DNA from: Planctomycetota bacterium
Lineage (GTDB): Bacteria; Planctomycetota; Phycisphaerae; Phycisphaerales; SM1A02
Direction of reading: 5' to 3'
NCBI GenBank assembly: GCA_003671065.1
Contig: QWPU01000071.1
Span: 1-11,558 of the forward strand
DNA length: 11,558 bases
Of the stretch, positions 5,958-11,558 are shown in pieces. A program made the position numbers and the translations under genes. Each line of letters starts with the position of its first letter. Position 1 is the stretch's first letter. The notes under the pieces were generated by a model that was not told the origin of the DNA, searched no databases, and worked only from the letters and a program-made list of their open reading frames with translations.

Positions 5958-5974
5958 TCGAGAATTGCTGACAC

Positions 5975-5986
5975 AGACGCGCGTCT
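5975..5986. other. 12-bp perfect palindrome in the dnaA-HEAT spacer
   Basis: AGACGCGCGTCT is fully self-complementary and lies 17 bases after the dnaA stop, followed by CGTTTGC. As RNA it could only form a short hairpin of about 4 bp, so it is a weak terminator candidate. It could equally be a protein-binding site. A second small inverted repeat, TGAGT-TAC-ACTCA (6001-6013), lies just before the next start codon. Confidence 0.35.
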
Positions 5987-6017
5987 CGTTTGCATGCTTC
6001 TGAGTTACACTCAAACG

Positions 6018-7622
6018 ATGCAAAGTGCAGTTCGCGCTCGTGCGCAGCACCTCTTCTTTTCTCGCGCAGTATTCTGTGCATGTTTCACTGCATTTTTCAC
6101 GACCACACTCGCACTTGCGCAGTATGGACCAGTGGATCCGTTTGAAGCATCGGTGCGCACGCTCAGAGAAGGCATTGCCGCCGCGAGCGATGGCGAACAG
6201 CACGCTGCGATGGTGGCGCTGCGTGAACTGTGCGATCCCGCGCTGAAGCCGCTGCTTGAACGATTGCTGAAGAGCGATGATTGGTCGCTGCGCGTCGACA
6301 GTGTGCTCGGTCTTGCGGAACTTGATCCTTCGAAGAAAGTTGACATCACGCTCGTCCTCGATTTGCCTGGCGAGGGCGACCGCGAAACTTCGATCAACGC
6401 GATCGTCGCACTCGAACTTCTTGACACCACTCGCGTGGAAGCGATTCTTGCGTGGGATGATGTGCCTGCAACGCAGCGCCTGCTGTTGGCGTGCGAACTA
6501 CGACGCCTTGGCGGAATTCCAGCGAGCGCGATGGTGCGCAAACTGAGTGAATCGAAGACGCCTGAACTTGCAGGGCTCGCCACCGCGCTGCTGCTCGACC
6601 TTCAAGATCCCCAAGCGGAGGCCATCAAGACGCGCGTGCTCGCTGAGATCACCGCGCTTCCTGCGCGCTCCCGTTCAGAAGTTGTGGCGCAGATTGCCGC
6701 TGCGAGCAGCGTGAGTCGTTTGACTGCGGCTGCACCATTTATTGCGACACTCCTGTCGATTCCCGAGATGACTCCCGACGCGCGAATGCGTTCACTCGGT
6801 TCGTTGCTCGTGCTCAGTCCAGAAACTGCGTATCCAGTATTTGCTGCAGCCGTTGATGCAGATCGATCGCAAACTTCGCTCATGCGTCACGCAGCAGTGC
6901 TGCTTGCAAGCGGCGTACGCGCGCCGAAAAGTGAATGGGATCGATTGCGCAACGGTGATGCACTCATCGAAGCGTTTGCTGATGCAGGCACTGAGATAGG
7001 CGAGTCAAAGGACGAAGCTGCGTACACGCGCCTCGTGAACCTTAAACATCGCGTTGCGTTACGCGCAGCACTCGAGGGCGCGCGGCGTCTCGGTCCGAGT
7101 TCGGATCGTGCCCTCGGCATCGCCTGCGCGAAGTTTCTTCTTGCCGAAAAACGCGCTGCTGCTCCGCTTGCAGAAACCGGGACGCACGCGATGTCGCGGC
7201 TCGCACTTGTTGCACCTGAAGAATTGCGGCCGATGCTTGAAAGCGCTGTCGATGATCGCGTGATTCAAGAATCGATTCTGCTCGCGCTGCTGAGTGCGGG
7301 CACGCGCGAAGCGGCAACGGTTGCGCAAGTCGCGCATGGCCAGTCAAGTCGTCTGGGTGAAGCGATGATCTCAGTGCTTGCGGCTCGCCACGCCGACACG
7401 CTTTCAAGCGTTGATCTCGACTTGCTCGCAACAGTTGCCAGCGGTGGTACGGGCGCTTCTGCTGCGATTCGAACACAAGCCGCGTGGCTCTGGCTGCGCC
7501 ACGCGAAACGAACCACCACCGCCATCGACACACTGCTCGGCGCGGCATCCGTTGCGGCGCCAACTGCGACGAGCCAGTCGACGGCGCCAGTCGCAACGCC
7601 ACCGAAAGTGGGAACACCATGA
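6018..7622 (+). CDS. Exported HEAT-repeat-like protein of unknown function
   Basis: This 534-residue protein has an N-terminal signal sequence (arginines at 6 and 8, hydrophobic AVFCACFTAFFTTTLALA at 17-34, cleavage probably after ALA at 34), so it should act in the periplasm or outside. The rest is almost all short amphipathic helix pairs of HEAT/armadillo type, for example LKPLLERLLKSDDWSLRVDSVLGLAELDP (76-104), AGLATALLLDLQDP and LRHAKR near 497. Such solenoids usually serve as protein-binding scaffolds; no catalytic motif is visible. The last 25 or so residues are a Ser/Thr/Ala/Pro-rich tail. I prefer ATG 6018 because the signal peptide then starts properly; ATG 5994 would add 8 residues, and neither has a clear ribosome site. 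Its TGA overlaps the next gene's ATG, which implies translational coupling. Confidence 0.8.
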   Translation: MQSAVRARAQHLFFSRAVFCACFTAFFTTTLALAQYGPVDPFEASVRTLREGIAAASDGEQHAAMVALRELCDPALKPLLERLLKSDDWSLRVDSVLGLAELDPSKKVDITLVLDLPGEGDRETSINAIVALELLDTTRVEAILAWDDVPATQRLLLACELRRLGGIPASAMVRKLSESKTPELAGLATALLLDLQDPQAEAIKTRVLAEITALPARSRSEVVAQIAAASSVSRLTAAAPFIATLLSIPEMTPDARMRSLGSLLVLSPETAYPVFAAAVDADRSQTSLMRHAAVLLASGVRAPKSEWDRLRNGDALIEAFADAGTEIGESKDEAAYTRLVNLKHRVALRAALEGARRLGPSSDRALGIACAKFLLAEKRAAAPLAETGTHAMSRLALVAPEELRPMLESAVDDRVIQESILLALLSAGTREAATVAQVAHGQSSRLGEAMISVLAARHADTLSSVDLDLLATVASGGTGASAAIRTQAAWLWLRHAKRTTTAIDTLLGAASVAAPTATSQSTAPVATPPKVGTP

Positions 7623-8782
7623 GCGAACCAATTCGACTTGGACCGGTCGATCCCACTCGCGCCGACTGGACTGACATGCAACAGGAAATGCGCGCTGCGC
7701 GTGGAGAATTGCATGTACTTCTCGAGCGAGTTGAAAGTCTGGTCGGTCACATCGTCGCGCGGCCGTGCGCGGTGGCTTTCGCCTCAACTGGTGCCGCCAT
7801 TGAAGCCGCGCTCGACGCGCTCGGTGGCGCGCGCGGTGGTGAGATCGTGCTTCCTGCGCTCGGTCCAGTTGTGCTTGGTCACGCAGTCAATCGCGCCTCA
7901 AGCGCGTGTCGCTATGCGGATGTTGATCCGAAGTCGATGACGCTGCTGGGTGATCATGCCGAGTCGCGCATGACCGACGCAACGCGCGTCATCGTGGGTG
8001 TGTCAAACCACGGTCAACCTGCGGGGCTCAATGAACTCGCGTCGTTGGCTGCGCGCAATGAGTTGCCGCTGCTTGAGATTAATCTTGGCGGACTCGGTGG
8101 ACGCATCGGTCGCGATCCCGTTGGCCGATTTGGTCGAGTGAGCGTGATTGGTCTTGGTGACCGCGAAGGTCCGATCGGTTCTCAAGGCGCAGTCGTTGTC
8201 ACCAACGATGACACGCTCGCGCAAGCACTTCGAGTGCGACGCAACAACGGTTGCGCTGAGCCAAAGAGCGATTGGGAGAAACTCGGCGGCATTGCCCGCG
8301 TTGAATGCGCAGGTTGGGATAGCCGCATGAGTGCCGTGCAGGCGGCGCTCGCGATTGTGCGACTCACGCGATTTGAGAAAATCTGCACCGAACTCGAAGA
8401 GGTTTTTCACAGTTATGTTCGTCGCCTCGCGATGCATCCTGACCTTGTGCTGCCCGCGCCATGCGCCGATGGAACCGTGCGCTGGTCGCACTTTGCAATA
8501 CGCCTCGGAGAGCGTTACTCGCGCGATGACCGCGACGGCATCATTCAAGGCTTGCTCCGCCACGACATCGCAGCGACAAGCGTCGTGAGCGTGCTTCCAC
8601 ACGAAGTTGCATTGCGTCACGAACCCAAGCGCGCCGAGACGGCCAGCGAGTTCCCTGTTGCGCAGCGCGCGGCCGACCGAATCATCGCGCTCCCCTTCTC
8701 AACCGAGCTGAGCGAACACGATGTCGATCTCGTCTGCCAGACCCTGCAAGTGATGATCGAGCGACAATCGATTCTTCGTTGA
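7619..8782 (+). CDS. DegT/DnrJ/EryC1-like PLP-fold protein, probably without aminotransferase activity
   Basis: This 387-residue protein has the DegT/DnrJ/EryC1 architecture, a family mostly of sugar aminotransferases. Conserved parts are the phosphate-cradle ASTGAAIEAALDAL (55-68), GGEIVLPALGPV (73-84), the NHGQPAGL equivalent of H-x-GQPA (130-137), SRMSAVQAAL (235-244) and WSHFAIRL (289-296). Key residues are not conserved. The usual ED-A-A-Q segment reads EINLGG (153-158), so the pyridine-contacting Asp is missing. The segment that normally has SF-x-x-x-K reads VIGLGDREGPIGSQG (176-190), with arginine near the Schiff-base lysine position. It may be a pseudo-enzyme, a sugar-binding or regulatory protein, or act by another chemistry. 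The start ATG 7619 overlaps the upstream TGA (ATGA), so I prefer it over the 45-codon longer frame. No signal peptide is seen, so its coupled partner is exported while it is cytoplasmic. Confidence 0.82.
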   Translation: MSEPIRLGPVDPTRADWTDMQQEMRAARGELHVLLERVESLVGHIVARPCAVAFASTGAAIEAALDALGGARGGEIVLPALGPVVLGHAVNRASSACRYADVDPKSMTLLGDHAESRMTDATRVIVGVSNHGQPAGLNELASLAARNELPLLEINLGGLGGRIGRDPVGRFGRVSVIGLGDREGPIGSQGAVVVTNDDTLAQALRVRRNNGCAEPKSDWEKLGGIARVECAGWDSRMSAVQAALAIVRLTRFEKICTELEEVFHSYVRRLAMHPDLVLPAPCADGTVRWSHFAIRLGERYSRDDRDGIIQGLLRHDIAATSVVSVLPHEVALRHEPKRAETASEFPVAQRAADRIIALPFSTELSEHDVDLVCQTLQVMIERQSILR

Positions 8783-8846
8783 GCGGTCGCGGCGGAAATT
8801 TCGCGAGGCACTGATCGAACGGCGAGGACGCGGCGAACAGCCACCG

Positions 8847-8878
8847 TCAAACAAACCTCGACTCAAACAAACCTCTCG
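8847..8878. repeat. 16-bp tandem duplication in the convergent spacer
   Basis: TCAAACAAACCTCGAC (8847-8862) is followed directly by TCAAACAAACCTCTCG (8863-8878), the first 13 bases being identical. It lies in the 106-base spacer between the converging DegT-like gene and guaA, 10 bases beyond the guaA stop. On the guaA strand each unit reads GAGGTTTGTTTGA. There is no strong hairpin, so it is not an obvious terminator. Confidence 0.9.
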
Positions 8879-8888
8879 CCCCCGCGCG

Positions 8889-10463
8889 CTACTCCCACTC
8901 GATTGTTGCGGGCGGCTTTGAAGAGATGTCGTAGACGACTCGGTTCACACCCTTCACTTCGTTGATGATGCGATTTGAAATGATCGCGAGCACGTCGTAG
9001 GGAATGCGCGACCAATCGGCGGTCATGAAGTCTTGGGTATCGACGCTGCGCACTGCGACTGTTGAGTCGTAGGTGCGACCGTCGCCCATCACGCCGACGC
9101 TCTTCACAGGCAGAAGCACAGCGAAGACTTGGCTGGTGGATCGATACAAGTTTGCTGCGACGATTTCTTCGAGCAAGATGCGATCGCACTCGCGCAGCAC
9201 TTCGAGTTTTTCGGGCGTGATGTCGCCGATCACGCGCACCGCGAGGCCAGGACCTGGGAACGGATGTCGCCAGACGAGTTGTTGCGGGAGACCAAGGACT
9301 TCGCCAAGCGCGCGCACTTCATCTTTGAAGAGGAGGCGCATCGGCTCGATGAGTTCGAAGCCGAGTTCTTCGGGGAGCCCACCGACATTGTGATGCAGTT
9401 TGATGGTGGCGCTGGTGCCCGCGTGGCCGTGGCCCGACTCGATCACATCAGGATAGAGCGTGCCCTGCGCGAGAAAACGCACATCGCCGTCGAGCGTGGT
9501 CGCGGCTTGTTTGAAGACATCGATGAAGCGATGCCCGATGAGGCGACGCTTCTCTTGCGGCTCGGTGATGCCTTTGAGGTCGCCAAGAAACTCGCGACTC
9601 GCGTCGACGACGCGGAGGTCCACATCGAAGTGATCGCGGAAGGTCGACTCGACGAGTTGCCGCTCGTTCTTGCGAAGCAATCCGTTGTCGACAAAGATGC
9701 AGACGAGTTGCTTTCCAATCGCTTTGGCAAGAAGTGCGGCGACCACGGAACTATCAACGCCGCCTGAAAGCCCGCAAATCACAGTGCTCTTCCCAACACG
9801 AGCGCGAATGCGCGCGCATTCAGCATCCACAAAGTCGCTCATCTTCCACGAGCCTGAGCAACCGCACGCTTTGAACAAGAAGTTCGCCAGCATGTCGCCA
9901 CCTTGCGGCGTGTGCGTGACTTCAGGATGAAACTGCACGCCGAAGAATCGTCGCGCGCGATCACGCACGGCGGCAAACGGGCATGTTCCAGTGCTCGCGA
10001 GCCCTTCGAAACCTTGAGGAAGCGTCGTGACTTGATCGCCGTGACTCATCCACACGGTCGCATGTGCGTCGACGCCTGCAAACAGCAGGCTGTTCTCAAC
10101 TTGACCGTCTGCGATGTCAATCTTCGCGCGACCAAACTCGCGATGCGCGGCCGACTGGACCACGCCGCCGAGGAGATGGCTCATCAGTTGCATGCCGTAG
10201 CAGATGCCGAGCACTGGAATCCCAAGTGTGAAGATGGCGGCGTCGCAGGTCGGCGCACCCGCGTCGAAGACACTCGCAGGTCCACCCGAAAGAATGATGC
10301 CTTTGGGCGCGAGCCGCTTGATCTCTTGGACCGTAATGCGAGGTGACACCAGCAAACTGAAGACGCCTGATTCGCGCACGCGGCGCGCGATCAACTGAGC
10401 GGTCTGGCTGCCAAAGTCGAGGATGAGAACCGTTTCGGTTCCGAGCGGTGGTGACTCAATCAT
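8889..10463 (-). CDS. guaA: GMP synthase (glutamine-hydrolysing)
   Basis: This complete 524-residue GuaA makes GMP from XMP, ATP and glutamine in the last step of guanine nucleotide synthesis. The N-terminal class I glutamine amidotransferase domain has the nucleophile Cys88 in GICYGMQ, with His179 and Glu181 in QFHPEV. The ATP-pyrophosphatase domain begins near 205, with the P-loop SGGVDSS (233-239), FVDNGLLRKNE (257-267) and LAQGTLYPDVIES (331-343). The C-terminal dimerisation domain contains HPFPGPGLAVR (400-410) and ends YDISSKPPATIEWE, the family terminus. Start ATG 10463 leads directly into LILDFGSQ; no strong Shine-Dalgarno is present (CTCCTTCCCC precedes it). A small membrane-protein gene ends 66 bases upstream on the same strand, so they may share a transcript. 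No riboswitch-like structure is evident in that short gap. Confidence 0.97.
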   Translation of the reverse strand: MIESPPLGTETVLILDFGSQTAQLIARRVRESGVFSLLVSPRITVQEIKRLAPKGIILSGGPASVFDAGAPTCDAAIFTLGIPVLGICYGMQLMSHLLGGVVQSAAHREFGRAKIDIADGQVENSLLFAGVDAHATVWMSHGDQVTTLPQGFEGLASTGTCPFAAVRDRARRFFGVQFHPEVTHTPQGGDMLANFLFKACGCSGSWKMSDFVDAECARIRARVGKSTVICGLSGGVDSSVVAALLAKAIGKQLVCIFVDNGLLRKNERQLVESTFRDHFDVDLRVVDASREFLGDLKGITEPQEKRRLIGHRFIDVFKQAATTLDGDVRFLAQGTLYPDVIESGHGHAGTSATIKLHHNVGGLPEELGFELIEPMRLLFKDEVRALGEVLGLPQQLVWRHPFPGPGLAVRVIGDITPEKLEVLRECDRILLEEIVAANLYRSTSQVFAVLLPVKSVGVMGDGRTYDSTVAVRSVDTQDFMTADWSRIPYDVLAIISNRIINEVKGVNRVVYDISSKPPATIEWE

Positions 10464-10529
10464 GGGGAAGGAGTCAAATGTAACACCGACGGCGCCACCC
10501 GCGCATGAAGGCGTTCACGCGCGCGAGCT

Positions 10530-11306
10530 TCACGCAGCGTGCGTGATCGGCTCATCATTTGGCATGACGCGCGGGATGGGCGAGCCTCGGCCACTGAGCC
10601 CTGATTCCTCGATGAATTCGACGCGGCTTGCGATGCCAAGCACGCCGCGGAGTTGACGACTCGCGCTATCCCGCGAGATCGGTCCGTTGCGCGCCGATTC
10701 TGCGGCTTCGTTGTCGATGCGTGCGTCAATCGCCAGCGGATCAACCGTGGGCGCGACGGCGGCTGCGAGCGCGACATCTTCGATCCAACGCCAAGCCAAC
10801 AGCGCACTCACGACGACCAGCCCCACCACTGCCGCGAGCGCAACAAGCGACGGCGTCGCCCTCGCAAGAACAGGACCAACTTCATCACGACCAAGCGCGA
10901 GCGAACCAAACAACACCAGCGCGGTCAGCACTGCACCAGCGCGAGGAGAGTGCGTTCGCACCACGATGAAAAACGATGCGAGTGCAAGCGCGGCGAGGCC
11001 ACCCATGGCAAACATCGAGAGCGGAACCATCGCGTCAGCCGCCACGCCCGCCGCAGCGCCGATTCCACCGATGAGTGGCACGCCGACCGCAGCATCATTG
11101 GTGGTTGTCTGCGGGGCGCCAACACTCGCGAGCACGCATGCGATCTCGATCGCTCGCGCAAGCGGCGACAAGCACCAGACGAGCGCGGTGCACACGATTG
11201 CTCGCGTCAGTGCGCGCGCGATGCCGTGAAACGGGCTGCCTTGAAATTGAGTGGCGTGCAGTTGACTGCGGCCGCGCGGACTTTCATTTCGGGGACTAAC
11301 TTCCAT
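10530..11306 (-). CDS. Polytopic membrane protein of unknown function
   Basis: This 258-residue protein probably has four to five membrane segments: about 33-50 (TRAIVCTALVWCLSPLA), 74-92 and 94-117 (glycine/alanine-rich, then SMFAMGGLAALALASFFIVV), 121-139 (AGAVLTALVLFGSLALG) and 152-173 (PSLVALAAVVGLVVVSALLAWRW). A soluble acidic and basic C-terminal tail of about 75 residues (DARIDNEAAESARNGPIS, RVEFIEESGLSGRG) follows. I recognise no family. The start at 11306 is decided by GGAGGTCACATG, a strong Shine-Dalgarno close to the ATG. A longer frame from 11441 lacks such a site and would overlap the previous gene's end. It precedes guaA by 66 bases on the same strand, but nothing ties it to purine metabolism. 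Confidence 0.7.
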   Translation of the reverse strand: MEVSPRNESPRGRSQLHATQFQGSPFHGIARALTRAIVCTALVWCLSPLARAIEIACVLASVGAPQTTTNDAAVGVPLIGGIGAAAGVAADAMVPLSMFAMGGLAALALASFFIVVRTHSPRAGAVLTALVLFGSLALGRDEVGPVLARATPSLVALAAVVGLVVVSALLAWRWIEDVALAAAVAPTVDPLAIDARIDNEAAESARNGPISRDSASRQLRGVLGIASRVEFIEESGLSGRGSPIPRVMPNDEPITHAA

Positions 11307-11437
11307 GTGACCTCCAAAGTGCGCAGACATACATCGTGAGTCGGCTCGCGCATCGCAGATGTTTGCAGCGATGCTGAGCACCGCACGATTCTGACCTCCC
11401 ACAACGCGGGCTGTAGCACTTGACCGAATTGCGCAAC

Positions 11438-11558
11438 TCACGCACCAACGGCAAGCCGCTCGCTCAAAATCTCAGGCAACCCCGCGGCGCGCGTGCGTCG
11501 CATCGCTTCCTCAATGTCGTAGGCCACACGATTGAACTCCACCGCCATGCGATCGAGA
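11438..11558 (-). CDS. C-terminal end of an unidentified protein (5' end outside window)
   Basis: An open minus-strand frame enters from the right edge and ends at TGA 11440-11438. The visible 39 residues contain RMAVEFNRVAYDIEEAMRR and then TRAAGLPEILSERLAVGA. They look helical and charged, with coding-like codons (GAG, GCG, CGC). I do not recognise the family. The stop lies 131 bases before the start of the membrane-protein gene on the same strand. That gap carries a second GGAGGTCA (11399-11392), identical to the membrane gene's ribosome site, but no clear gene start belongs to it. Confidence 0.55.
   Translation of the reverse strand, partial: LDRMAVEFNRVAYDIEEAMRRTRAAGLPEILSERLAVGA

Noticed and set aside
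5361..6203. 280-codon minus-strand open frame opposite dnaA and the HEAT gene start
   Set aside because: It spans the ends of two real plus-strand genes and lacks any conserved motif or ribosome site.
7462..7480. tRNA-like GATTCGAA string
   Set aside because: It lies inside the HEAT gene in frame, with no cloverleaf or acceptor stem around it.
10653..11339. 228-codon plus-strand open frame opposite the membrane protein
   Set aside because: It has an Arg/His/Thr-rich translation without a domain. The minus-strand reading has membrane segments and a strong Shine-Dalgarno.

Overview
The window looks like a piece of a GC-rich bacterial chromosome, most likely from the Planctomycetota and probably Phycisphaerae-like. 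That placement rests on protein style and on the unusual gene order (rpmA-obgE without an adjacent rplU, and dnaA beside a HEAT-repeat gene instead of dnaN). It is an inference by eye, because no database search was possible. Most genes are housekeeping or chromosomal. There is no phage, transposon, CRISPR array, rRNA or tRNA that I can support.

Left part (1-2661). The end of an unidentified plus-strand gene runs tail to tail into a minus-strand cluster that reads, in transcription order, exported hypothetical protein (2389 to 1757), ribosomal protein L27 (rpmA, 1696 to 1418) and the ribosome-assembly GTPase Obg (obgE, 1242 to 208). The rpmA-obgE spacer is full of short tandem repeats around a perfect 9-bp stem-loop. 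A divergent spacer (2390-2661), also with tandem repeats, separates this cluster from a plus-strand acetyltransferase gene.

Middle part (2662-8782). On the plus strand lie a two-part GNAT acetyltransferase, a 755-base spacer, dnaA, an exported HEAT-repeat-like protein, and a DegT/DnrJ-family PLP-fold protein whose start overlaps the previous stop (ATGA). The spacer before dnaA holds one perfect DnaA box, a 12-bp tandem repeat with an embedded inverted repeat, a stem-loop, and protein-like fragments on the minus strand that look like a frameshifted small zinc-ribbon gene. It is a candidate origin or dnaA control region, but the evidence is thin. The DegT-like protein appears to lack the Schiff-base lysine and the pyridine-contacting aspartate, so it may not be a working aminotransferase.

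Right part (8783-11558). On the minus strand, the end of an unidentified gene is followed by a small polytopic membrane protein and then guaA (GMP synthase), which converges on the DegT-like gene across a spacer holding a 16-bp tandem duplication.

The most distinctive window-wide signal is that several spacers carry tandem duplications of 12- or 16-bp units, often built around CTCAAA/TTTGAG. No clear multi-gene novel system is visible. The best leads are these spacer repeats, the degenerate DegT-like protein coupled to the exported HEAT-like protein, and the region upstream of dnaA.
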